Below, piece by piece: positions 1-12,600 of a stretch of 64,000 nt of DNA. Both the position numbers and the translations under genes were made by a program. The notes beneath the pieces were generated by a model. It was given only the letters and a program-made list of their open reading frames with translations. It was not told the DNA's origin and ran no database searches. Every line of letters starts with the position of its first letter. Within the stretch, counting starts at the first letter, position 1. The stretch covers positions 930,001 through 994,000 of the forward strand of contig NC_085885.1 of assembly GCF_035222275.1 (NCBI RefSeq). Reading direction: 5' to 3'. This stretch comes from Podospora bellae-mahoneyi (taxonomy: Eukaryota > Ascomycota > Sordariomycetes > Sordariales > Podosporaceae).

Positions 1-2496
1 CCGTCAGAATTCCGATATTGTCATGGGATCGAACGACTGTGAGATACACCATCAATCCTGGATGAGTCAACTGCGAGTGTTCACCAGCTGTTCATATCTC
101 GTGTTGGGATCGACCTGGATAGTCGTGGGGTTGATCGTGGGTAGGTGGTTGAGTACCTAGTCCGGGCTGGAGCACCGAGGCAGCAGGTAGCAATGAGGAA
201 TGCTGACATTCAAGTCGACCTTTAGATCACCCAGGTATCTGAGAGGAAAGGTGTAACCAGGTCAAATGGCTCATCGGTCAACCGCGACAGAACGTGGATT
301 CCTTTAAACCTGATATCGGGTTGCTCCGATCTCTCGGAAACAAACCCCCCACCCAATGACACCTGTGGTGGAACTCCTCAGGCAGAGGGTTCGATTCCTT
401 TTGGTTGATCATTTTTTGGACTTCTGAGTAATTGTGCAGTCCATCATCTACACAGTCGTTCCAGCATCCATGCCCTCGATTTCGACGACCACAACACCTC
501 ACTGCAGTTGTCACCCATAACTGGCCCCAGCCGTGACCAAAGGATAGACTTGTACTATATTAAATTACTTTTGGGACGTTTGTGGCGATTGATAAAGATA
601 AGCCAAAACGTTCGTGTTGGGTTTGAAGACGTCTAGTGTATCTGGGGTTGTGGACAGCTCGGGGGTCAGCATGGTCAATCGTGTAGATGAGGGTCGATTC
701 GATGACCAAAAAATTCTCATGTCTCGGTAATCCTACTCAATTTGCATTGATTTTACACAATTTCTGCCAGTGTGCATTGGATCACTTCACGGTTGAGGAT
801 GGTTGCTGTGTCGAGCAACCCCATGAATAACGATGAAATCCCAAAACCACGCAACACTACGGTGAAAACGTAGCCTTTTTCTGATGGAAGGTGATAGAAT
901 ATGTCATTTGGGTTACAGCCATATGATTTCCACTCAAGGATCGTGCATGTACCTTCCATGATGTCCAGAACTATTCGTTGGTAACTGGATTCGATGTTTT
1001 CCAAGTCATGAAAAGAAAAGAAAAATAAAAGTTTATCGATTTGAATAAAGATAGCACAGGAAGTTCCCCTCACTTCCAGAAATCTAATGAAAGTAGTTTT
1101 AGCCATGTAACTTCAGATTGCGCCCTGTGGTGGTGAAATTATGTTACCTGGTCCATGTCAGACCATGAAAATGTGGCAGCCAACATCGTAGACAACCACG
1201 CTGAGTAATTTATGGCTGAAAAACATGATAGAGGGTGAAGTAAAATTAGACATGAATTATTCTGCAGCAGAGCGATCGTAACAAGAGAAAAGTCAACTGC
1301 ATCACATATATGACTATGAACTCAAAACCTAGCACCAAGTCAATTTCATAAAATACAAGACAAAAATCAAAACAACCCAGTATCACCCTAACCATAATAC
1401 ACTCTCCAATCTAGGACCAAGCTCAAGAACTCGAACAATAAGCTCAAGCCACACCTTCATGTCCATTCAAGTTCTCATCTTGATTTCTAAACCCAACCTC
1501 AAAAACCCAATCTTAACATTGACACAACCTCAATCTCAACCATCCAATTACCGCCAGAGCATGTATGAAGCTTTAAACCTCCTTCAAAGCCCCAAACCCA
1601 TCTCCTTACCACTCTCCCACCATCATCTGACACATCCAACACCTCTGATGAAGTCCTCCTGACACACCTATCAGCCCCACCCATTCCCCCCAATCCAACC
1701 AATTACATCATGGCTACACAACGACATCACACTTCTCTCTCTCACACCAAAATCAGCACAACTCCCAACAGCCGCAGAGCATCAGACCGAAGAAAACGGA
1801 GGGATCAATATTCCGCATCAGTAGATCAGACAAAGGATTTGCAAGACAACCGCCCAGGCAGGTGGGCAGCAGCAGCAGCCAGCAAACATCCATTTTCTTC
1901 GTGATATCATCTGCCCCTTCATAAGTAGAACAAGACTGCAAAATCAATATGTGAAATGATGCCCTGATTTCTTGCACACGAGTCACTCCAGAAGGGTTGC
2001 CCCTGCTCTTCTTTCCACAGCAGAAACTCAACCAAGTTCCCCAAATCTCAAAAGGTCCAGGCACAAAGATCAGACAGCAACGCGTATGTGGAGCCCATCC
2101 CAAACCCACGAACCCCCACCATCAACAAGTCAAGGATCCAACGCGTCGCGACCATGGCATGGATCAACAAGAGAAGCGCGCCAGGAATTGCAAAGTTAAG
2201 AAGAGCAGCCACGGTCACGGAGCAAATGGCACAGCAAAAAGTAATTTGTAATGTTGTTTGGTATTCCGCTTTCACATCAGAGATGCTACTAACTCAATCT
2301 CCCCCCTTTCTCCTCGTCCCATATGGTACACCATCGCAGCCACCGTCCATCATAAAAAACGCGAGGAAAATAAAATAAAATCCCAATTGTCCCAGAGTAT
2401 TTGCCCCCAAATGTGTAAAACAGAAAAACGCAGCGCCCAGTAATAAGTGATAACCCGTCATGAAATGCAAATCGTAAACGACTTCCCAGTGATTGT
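1..2496. other. Gene-poor left end, downstream of H4
   Basis: No recognisable gene. Bases 540-1430 are AT-richer than the rest. Bases 1430-2350 are C- and A-rich on the plus strand, with many CCA/ACC runs, and open in several short frames with no family resemblance. Only the small minus-strand frame at 753-1106 has somewhat protein-like composition and is listed separately. The last hundreds of bases should contain the H4 3' UTR and polyadenylation region (AT-rich around 2355-2380). Confidence 0.6.
753..1106 (-). CDS. Small hypothetical protein, doubtful
   Basis: A 117-codon open frame with an ATG, of mixed composition and several hydrophobic stretches, for example IDKLLFFFSFHDL near residue 25 and VFTVVLRGFGISSLFMGLL near residue 80. 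I do not recognise the family. It lies alone in AT-rich DNA 1.4 kb beyond the 3' end of H4. Splice sites that would extend it are not obvious. It could be a small lineage-specific gene, one exon of a larger gene, or chance. Length is the main argument for it, and the argument is weak. Confidence 0.2.
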   Translation of the reverse strand: MAKTTFIRFLEVRGTSCAIFIQIDKLLFFFSFHDLENIESSYQRIVLDIMEGTCTILEWKSYGCNPNDIFYHLPSEKGYVFTVVLRGFGISSLFMGLLDTATILNREVIQCTLAEIV

Positions 2497-2894
<398 letters not shown>

Positions 2895-3055
2895 GATGAC
2901 GGGTTGTGTTGGTGAAGATGTGAAAGTGGGTAAAGGTCTTGGGAAGATTGGTGAGGCTGAAGACGCGACACCAAAAAGTTGTGAAGTTGGGTGGGAGAAA
3001 GAGGTTGTGATGGATTGAGTGGTGGGAAGGTGAAAACGTGGGGAAGAGGGCGGGC

Positions 3056-3065
3056 TTTAAGTAAG
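3056..3065 (-). promoter_or_regulatory. TATA-like box of H4 (CTTACTTAAA)
   Basis: In H4 sense this reads CTTACTTAAA, and its 3' end is 162 bases from the H4 ATG. The H3 side has CCTACTTAAA, 160 bases from its ATG. The shared core TACTTAAA and equal spacing argue for a core promoter element of the pair. The role is inferred. Confidence 0.6.
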
Positions 3066-3210
3066 GCAAGGCGGGAGCGGCATGCACTGCTTTGGGTGCG
3101 CGTGGAATCAATCCAATCAGGATCAGTGATCTGATTTTCTGGGTAGGCTTATTTTTTTTTGGGCAGCAGGGAGAGAGACAAGGGTCAAGGTCCGATTTGA
3201 TTTTTGGCTT

Positions 3211-3227
3211 GGCCTGATTTTTTGGGG
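3211..3227 (-). promoter_or_regulatory. Shared histone element, H4 copy
   Basis: In H4 sense this is CCCCAAAAAATCAGGCC, 317 bases from the ATG. The H3 promoter has CCCCAAAATCAGGC at 307 bases from its ATG. Two extra A residues are the only difference in the core. It may be the binding site of a histone-gene activator. I cannot name the factor. Confidence 0.55.
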
Positions 3228-4379
3228 AACACCCGACGCGCCTGCCCTGTGGATTCCTAGAGGTCGACACGGACCCTTGTGAGGTGTTTGGACTGCGTAT
3301 TTGACCCCGCCTTGAAACTGTTTCTCGACTGACGGCTGGGAGGAAGACGCGTCTCGATTTTCGAGAGCTTGCAGAAAAGGGGAAGCACCTGTTTTTTTCC
3401 AGCGCTAGTCCAGATTCGATTTTTTGTCCTTTGGATCTCCCCAGGATACGTACCGGCAGGAGGGGCAGAACCACTTTATCAGCCATCGATCCGATGCGGC
3501 CCGCATCCCAAGTCTGCTCCCCCCGAGGTGATTGCCTCGATGACAGAGGCTTCCACCCGTTCCATCCCCAGATCACGAAGCGGATGCCGTCGTATTTTCC
3601 GAGACTCGCTGCACACTTGGCACCGGCAGTACGTAATGACATGTGGATGTAGATGGGCCTGTGACTTGAGACGACTCCTCACTCTGCTGAGCCCTGCCAG
3701 GCAAATGCTGGTACCAGATAGGGACCTGACTTCTCTCGAGGTGTCTCGGTTGTATTCACTTTCCATGATGACTGAGGGTCTAGATACGGGGTTGCCACCC
3801 GGTCCTTTCCTTCCGTGGACATTGAGGCTCGTGATGACTCCTATCATGATATTAGTTGCCTGGTTTTGCTCTCTGAAGGAAGGCTCAAGAAGCCTCGTGA
3901 TGCCACCGTAATCTTGGATAACGAATTATCTATTATTTACTTTGATGCCAGATACCTATCAAGTGCTCTCTCTATTCACTGCCCAGGCCTAAGCTCTTGC
4001 CAAAAACAGAGCTGCAATCCTTTCCCAGACCCTCTCTTTTTGTCTGAACGTTTCAAGGCAGCCACAGTCACGGCTCTGCAGATCCATAGTCTCAACTGCA
4101 TTCACTTGACAACAGTCACAAATTATTGATATTAGGCATCAGCCGCCTTTCTCCTGTCAAAATCCATCCACAGACGGGGCAACCAACAATCAATTCGGCA
4201 GTCATCTCAGATCTGTGATATCAAATCCAGCCTTACCAGCAGCGGATCTCTTTGTGGCAAGGTACGTACCAGTCCCCGCGCTGCGTGGTTGGTTTCCAAG
4301 CGAGTGAATGCGACAACGTCTAGTGCAAGGATTCCACCGGTGGCCCCTGCGCCTTGGTGGCAGGTTTTTGGGCCAATAG

Positions 4380-5228
<849 letters not shown>

Positions 5229-6726
5229 GCGTTTTCCCCACCATGGGTTTCTGCTACTGCTAGCTTTGGGGTTTGGGGGTCGGGTTTATGACTACATTTT
5301 TCACACTGGGAATGCTTTGATTGACGAAGGGAATCATCATGGCAGCAATTAACGGGGGACACAACGGCGTTCGTGCTTGGGTTTTTTTATTCACTGCGGT
5401 GGTTTTCTTTACTCGGGATTGATTTGTACATTACCCCGCGCGCGAGTTCTTGCATCTGCCCACGGGCTTTGGCGAGAATGGAGATGGATGGGCATAATAA
5501 ACTACGCCTGAAAAAACTACACACAGTGGCTGAAGAGCCAGCGTTGATTTCTCTCTTGCTTTGACCTTGTGACTCTGGCTGCGGTGGCAACACTTTTTCT
5601 TCTTTGACGTGACGCGTCTTTTGGTGTTGGGTTTCTGATCCCCCGCGACGCGAGGTCAAAGCATGAATTCCAGATGCCGTGTTTACTCCACATCGCGTTG
5701 AGGCGTGTTATCCCTGCCCTTGTCACGGATAGAGGTTGTGGTGGGGTCATCGGATGGGGGAGAGCCATGATGGATGCTGACAGCGGTGAAGGGACTGTGT
5801 TGCTTTGGCCGGACAGGACGCGGGTGTGGGATTGGATGTGAGATTGTGGTGTGATTTTTGCTCGAGACTCTGGCACGGTTTGGAAGAAAGATAATATGTG
5901 GAGTTTGAAGGGTGAAGTCATCAAGGATGGGGGGCGGTGATGGTCATGATGGAGATGATGCTTGCATGTGAAGAGAGATTTCACTTGTAGTAGGAGATGG
6001 AGCAGTAGACAAGTGGCCAGATTTGGACAGATTTAAGGAAGTCCATGGTATTCGGAGTGTGGACTACTGAGGTCAGTTTTCCGTGTAGAGTCGTAAGGTG
6101 CTGATCTTGAGTGTTATCTCGATGGTCTTTGGAGGTGGACGGTATCAGAGTTGTGGTGGTGTCTCAGATAAGAGACACCATATGGCTTGAGGCAGAGTAC
6201 AAGATTTTCAGATCTGGAATGGTTGCATATTGCGAGGAGAGGGCCGACGATTGGCGGCGGCCGTGCTGATGGATGTGGGCTGGTGGTGGTTGGCTGGGTC
6301 TTCACTTCTGGCAGAGACTACATGCATACAAGTTTGCGGTATCATCTTGGGGTTGCATTTCTTTAGGGGGGGGGAGGGGAAGGGGTTTTTTATGGTGGTT
6401 AATGTTAGAGCAGCTAATAGAGGGGGCCCAGTACGAGTTGGTTGGGTGAGTTGGTCGTGATGGTAGTGACGTTATGAGACTGAAATCATGGTGATGTGAT
6501 GTATGTGAGAACCACACACACGCACGTTTGAGGCTGGTCTCAAAACAATCCATGATGTTACCATCAACAGCAGCTCAAATTCACCAACAAGTGTCTGACA
6601 CTCTGAACAATACACTCTGTTGTTCATAGCCGTGTATCCCAAGAAAATATCCAAGTTATATCCAAGCCTCACCACCCTCACACCGACAATGCCCTCCCCA
6701 ATCCCGGTCAGACTACCACCACCCGC
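5229..6726. other. Intergenic between H3 and the GST gene 3' end
   Basis: Convergent intergenic region of about 1.5 kb that contains the 3' ends of H3 and of the GST gene. It has a T/G-rich plus strand after H3 and a run of eight G at about 6367-6374. The open frames (for example complement(5517..5984)) are low-complexity or unrecognised. I see no gene. Confidence 0.6.
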
Positions 6727-7525
6727 TCACAAAACCGCCCTCCACCCCTTACTCCCCTCCCCCCTCCTAGTAGTCTTCAATTCCCCCTCCAACCCCAAAA
6801 ACCCCACCACCTGGCCCAAATGATCAACCCCCCAAAACCCCTCCCTCTCTCCCTTAGCATTCGTCACACTAAACCAAGGCAGCCCAAACGCCCCCTCGTC
6901 AAAAGCCCGGTCAGTGTTCCTGATCAGTGCCTCCTTCCCAACAGTCTTGGCCCTCTCCAGCACTTTACTCGCTTCCTCCTCCCCAAACAGCTCCACCAAA
7001 GTCTCTTTCAAGATTTCCGGTTTGTGCGTAGCTACCCCGTCGGCCCAGTGCTTTTTGAAGAGGAGGTCCAGCGCGGGTGTGAGCTGGGCGGGGGACAGTG
7101 TGGCGAGGGAGCGCATTATGGGTAGGGAGGGGGCGGGGAAGTCGGGGGGGAGGCCGGGGAACATGGGGATGGAGAAGAGGGTGGACCAGCGGAGGCGTTC
7201 GAGGTTTATCCATTTGTCTTTGTCTGGGGGGGGTTAGAAGGTTGAAATGGGGAGGGGGAAAGGAATGGGGGGAGGGGGGGGAGGAAATACTCTTGATTTT
7301 GATGGGAGCGGTGTTACCGCATTTGTGCATTAAGCCCCCCAGGAAGATGGGGATGTATTCTACTTCTACATTGCGGAAGATTGGGTCGTTCTAACATGAG
7401 AAGATGATTAGATATGAGATGATGGAGGGAGAAGGTGGGAAAAGTACCCGGAGGATGTGGTATGCTGCGTAGGCAAAGGGGCTGACGGTGTCAACGAAGA
7501 GGGTGATTTTGGGTTTGGTGGCCAT
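6727..7525 (-). CDS. Glutathione S-transferase kappa-like (DsbA family)
   Basis: Thioredoxin-fold enzyme of the DsbA/GST-kappa/2-hydroxychromene-2-carboxylate isomerase family, expected to conjugate or reduce substrates with glutathione in mitochondria or peroxisomes. Three exons: complement(7448..7525), complement(7291..7390) and complement(6727..7223), joined in frame to 224 residues, the usual size. The N-terminal strand KITLFVDTVSPFAY carries the catalytic-type Ser15-Pro16. PIFLGGLMHKCGNTAP (about residues 40-55) and NKDKW follow, as in GST kappa. GAFGLPWF near the C-terminus has the cis-proline loop, and FWGVDHL matches the FWGxDR/H motif. Intron 1 uses GTACTT...GTTAG and intron 2 GTATTT...CCCCAG with a C-rich end. 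The sense strand of the last 130 codons is very G-rich. No canonical C-terminal peroxisome signal is seen. Confidence 0.9.
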
Positions 7526-9698
7526 CTGGAGTACTCGAGTTAGCATTATGTTAGACACCGGTGAGTGAGGTGGTGGTGGTGGTGGTGATGGACGGTAGGA
7601 GGGAAGGGTGCAGCGGTGGTACCTTGATATCTTTTAGAAGTTAATAACTGCAGGTAATGAAACAATGCAGTGAATACAAGCAAAGGGTGCGCCCTTATGT
7701 CAACAACTTATATTAATCTGCATTACTCAATTGACGTCGTCCCCTAGTCCCGGGGGGCTGGCCGACGCTATCCCCTTAGCCGTTCTACCCCAACTTGACT
7801 GGTCGTTCAAGCCGAGGAACTCCCCCGCATTTCTGAGAGGCGGGAGGCGGGGACGGAAACGCGGTACCGATGGCTTTGATGGAAAGACATTCTAAAGAGT
7901 CTGAGCATGAGAGAGACGATGAGATGAGACGTTGCTCGATATCAACGGGGTGCTAGAGATTTCCATAAAATCAGCCCATGCTGTTGGGTGGTAGAGAGAG
8001 GTTTTAAAGGAAGTGAGAAGCTGCTGTTTAGCCATCGCTTCTTATCTTATCAGCCAATTATTCCCAGAGCAAAGACAATGTTGATCGAACGCGCGCACGA
8101 AAATGTGTTCAACTTCGACCGATATGACAATACAATTCTATAGCAGGACTCTTCTCTCTTTGGTGACGCCCCCAAAGTCTATCTAGGATTACTATTGGGA
8201 ATGTATTAGGTACCTTGAGCCAAAAGCCCAATGCTGGCTCCGCAGACGATGTTATCTACCCGAGCCCAGGCTTCGGTGAACAGCCGACAAAGCAACCATT
8301 CGCACAGCGGCTTGATCAAGTTCGAACAAAGCTCCAGAGGGAACATAACTGTTCGTTATCTTACCCAAATGATATGATATGGGCACACTTTGAAGTTGTC
8401 TATGTCATTTAGTGGCGCCCCTCATTATGCTGGGGTCTTGGCACCATCCATTCGTCGGATCTACACTTGACGACATCATCAACGCCTCTTGGCCTCAAGT
8501 CAACTCTTCCCGTGGCCAAAGGGGGAAATTGACAAGAACAATGTCAAAACATTGGGATAGGTCCAAATAGAAGACCCGTGAGTTTGGATTTCCCACATAG
8601 TTGAATGAGAACCACAATTGCTTCAATCTTGAAGCATGAGCCCGTTAGTCCTGGAAGGTATCCTCGATATTCATTCATCCACACCTATGTTAATCCTACG
8701 CCCCAAAATCTCACTCTGCTCTCCCCAGCACACATCACATCTCTATCCCTCTGCACCTCCCATCACATCCCATTTATACCTCGTCAGTGGGCAAACATGA
8801 ACACACAACCCTCCCTTCCCAAAAATCACAGCCTCAAGTCGCCACGAAGGGCCACCGTGACAGCCTCGCCTTGATCCCTCTGCCCCCCCCTGCACTGCTA
8901 CCCTTCGCCATCCACAAGACCAGCTTGCAGTGAATTTCCCCCTTCCCTCCCGCGTCTCGCCGTTCTACAACCCAGCAGCGCTCCCAAGCGACTCATCCTC
9001 GCAGTTAAACAGTGACCTCTCCACCCTCCCCCCCCCGACCAAGACGGGCACCACCTTTACCCCACCTAGCACTGAAGCGCTTGATGAATAGGTGGGGATT
9101 TGCTTCCCTGGCGTCGGGCGGGTGAAGCTAGAGGCGGCGTGGAGATGAGACGTGATGTGAGGACGACAATAAAAAGACGTGCTCTAGTCGTTTGGTGTGC
9201 TGTGTGGGTGATATATATTAAGCCCGCCACAGTCAGGCCTGTAAGGTTGGAGTCTTGAGATTAACCTTGGTAGATGGGAGAAAGACTGAGATTTGACTGG
9301 TCAGGTCGAGGACAGGTCAAGCTCGGTAGAGTCCTGTCGACTCCTTGACTGCCAAGGGGTGAGGTTGGGGGAAATATCAAAGTAGGTCTTTAGTCGGGGA
9401 GATCAACACGTTTTTGCTTGTAGTTTTCCAAGCAAAAGGACCCGGTGGTTCATTCTTAAGCATAAGAACAAGGCCACATATCCCACAGACGACTATATCC
9501 TCGCCCATCAAAACTGCACCAAACGCATAGCCAACCCGTTTAAACTCAAAAGCCTTGACTCGATTTATTAACTAGATCAAACGCAGTACCTTTTCACATT
9601 ACCAAACAACACCATGCCCCATGCCAAGCCCACCAAACCCGTTCCATCAACTATATACAACCGACTTCTCTCTCAACACCACCCCCCCCCCGGAAATT
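7526..9698. other. Intergenic between GST and RPA190 3' end
   Basis: This 2.2 kb holds the GST promoter and the RPA190 terminator. Bases 8215-8412 contain a codon-like open stretch (residues such as SADDVIYPSPGFGEQPTKQ) with no ATG and no family I recognise, possibly a relic exon. A GGTACCTT motif is at 8208. Bases 8680-9060 are C-rich on the plus strand. No tRNA or intact gene is visible. Confidence 0.5.
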
Positions 9699-12600
9699 CT
9701 AAAAATTGGCCACTCCATGAGCAGTCGGTACCTGCGTGAGCAAGTCAAACGCTCCAGTTCCCAAGCCGCCCAATTTACCCACAACCAGTCTCGACGAAGG
9801 TGTCATAAGGGGATCCCATTCACCGTCCATGACCGCATCCTTGAGGAAGCCCACGGTAGTTTCTATCGCAGACAATATTAGCATCTGACCATAGAAAAGA
9901 GGACAGGACGACAAAAAACATACCATAACTCATCTTGGTAAAAGGCGAAACATTGCCCGTCAAACCAATGCGGTTGAAAGGACTGAACCCGCCATTCCTG
10001 GTCATGTAATCGGCGATCAAGCTCAAATGGCGCTTGTCGACAGCAATACCGTGAGAGTCGAAAACGCCCGACAGTTCCCTCACAATATTCGCCCTCGCCG
10101 CCTCGACACCATAAAACTCGAGCACCTGGGCAATGTCGTTGGTCTGGAGCTTGTTGGGGTTGATGTAATCAGCATACAGCTGCATAGCCCTCAGGTTGAC
10201 ACCCTCGGTGTGGACCAGCAGCTCCTTGATCACCTCCTCCCCAGTCGCGGGATCTCTCTTCTTGATAGGCTCAAGGGTCGCATTGCCAATGTGCGCAATC
10301 TCCTGGATGACGGCCTTGTTGACCGCCTCCTGGACGAGGTTGAGCATAAGCAGCTTGGGCATGGAGGCTGGGTACTCGAGTGTGAACTTGACCCACTCGC
10401 CGCCGACAGTATCGGCCTTGAACGATGCTACGTCCTCGTTCTTCTCCTTGACGCGGGAGGCTGCCTCAGCTTCAAGGCTCTTGTCGTCGCGCTGGCGCTC
10501 GGGTCGCGGGCTGCCGCCGTAGGCCTCGTCATCGTCCTCCCCATCATCGGCCTCTTCAGTCTCCCGCTGCAGTTGCCTCTGAATGGCATCGTCGTCGTCA
10601 TCGTTGGGACCATAAGAAACAGCCTCGGACCGGTTGGCTCTCCGCTTGGCACCGCCGGCATCATCCTCGTCGTCATCATCATCGTCATCGTCACCACCGC
10701 GAGCCTCCCTGTCGCCCGAAGAGGTTGCCGCCGCCGTCTCGATAGTGCCAACCTTGACACCGATTTCAGGCGCCGATGCAGATCCCTTCTGTTTGTCAAT
10801 CTTCTTGAGCTCCTTCTGGATGATCTTGCAAAGCAGCGGGATGAACTTCTTTTCTACGGTTCCGAGCACATCGGCAATCGAGATGGCGTACATCTTGGAG
10901 TATTCCTCACTCTCGAAAAAGCGCAGTCTGATGTCAAAGGTCTTGGCCACCTTGTGGGCGATGCCAACCCCGACCTTTTCCACCACAGTTGCATCCTTGG
11001 TGACGTGCGACAGAGGCAGGACGCTGATACTCTTGGCGAACCGCTCACCGTCCTGTTCCGAAAGCTCTTCGTTGAGAACAAGTGTCATTGATGGAGTGCT
11101 GATGTTGGCAGAGGCCGTCATGAGAATTTCACGAAGACGAGGCACACCCAGTGTGACGTTCTTTGCACTGTGACCAGCCAAATGGAACGTGTTGAGCGTC
11201 AGCTGAGTCGAAGGTTCACCGACAGACTGACCTGCTGTGATACCGACGGCCTCGCCGGGCTCAACAAGAGACCTGATATACTTGGCTGCCAGGATCTTTT
11301 CGGCGGTCTTGCGGGAGATCTGGCCGGCTTTCTCCTTGGATCCCTTCTCCTTGATCAGACCGTGCTTGTTTGTCTTGAGGTAATCCATCATGTGGTTGAA
11401 GAACTTCTCCGAGGTGGCAAAACCATATCGGGAAGGCTCAAGCTTGGACGTGACGGGGTCTTGTGGGTTGCGGGTGCCAATCGACCTGATGGCCGATTTC
11501 ATCCGCTTGATGATCTCATCCTTGTTCTCAAAGAGTGCTTGAGTGCCGTCCTCGTGGAACCTCAACTGTGGCAGCTCACTGTCCAGATTGCGCAGTACAA
11601 ACTCGAAATCGTTCAGATACTTTTGCTTGGTGATGTCGACCGAATCCTCACCGTACAAGAACTGTACGACAGACCCATCAGAGTCTCTGACAGAGCTGTC
11701 ATAAGAGACAGCCAAGCCTTCCATTCCCTTGACAAGACATCTCTGCAAGTAACCGGATCTCGACGTTTTGACGGCTGTGTCGATCAGACCTTCACGACCG
11801 GCCATGTGATGGAAGTAGTACTCCTGTGGGCGAATACCAGTCAAGAAACGCTGCACAATATAGCCACCAGCCCGTGCATCTGTGTCGAAGGGGCGGAAAC
11901 TGGGTAGAGTCCGACCTGAAATCATGACGGGCACACGACGACCTTCTAGTGTCTGCTGTCCCAAGTTGCAACTGATCAGGTTGGCATTGACAGTGGAACC
12001 CTTGGCACCGGAGATTGTCATAGACTGCATGTGGTTGTGGGGGAAAGGCTTCTCGAGACCGGCGGGCAAGCAGACTCTTGTGATCTCGGAAGATAGCTTG
12101 GCGACCCGTTGATTGGTCAACAACTCGAGACCTTCCTGCTTCTTGTCGTCTCTCAAAACTTCCTCGAGGCGTTCCAGAAGCAGAGGGTCATCCTTGGTTG
12201 GCTTTTGCTCCTCCAAAGATACGTACTTGGCCGCAACTTCGAGACCAATATGCTTAGCTTCCTTGATCAACTCTTTGCGGTCCTGTTCGCCCTTCGGTGT
12301 CATACGCAGATCATCCATTCCGCAAGTGAATGCAACCATGGCGAGATAGCGTGTGAGGAGGCGACCCAGGCAACTCAGCAGCTTAGCCGCGACGCCGGGG
12401 CCGTAGACTTCGTGAACAGCGTGGACAAGGCCGCCATCGCTGGAACCGAGCTGTGACTTGTCCAGAATACCGTGAACGAAAATTCCATCCCGGACCGCGA
12501 CCTCGCCTTCTTCAGGAGAATGGTCGCCCCAGCTTCTTGCCTTGATCTTGGTGCCAGACTGCATCCAGAGATCGCCACAGTTGGCCGGCTTGATATTCTT

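Noticed and set aside
380-405. tRNA-like B-box GGTTCGATTCC
   Set aside because: A T-arm can be drawn, but the anticodon and acceptor stems do not form upstream.
10027-11091. 354-codon plus-strand frame inside RPA190
   Set aside because: It is antisense to a highly conserved region of RPA190, a shadow of its codon bias.
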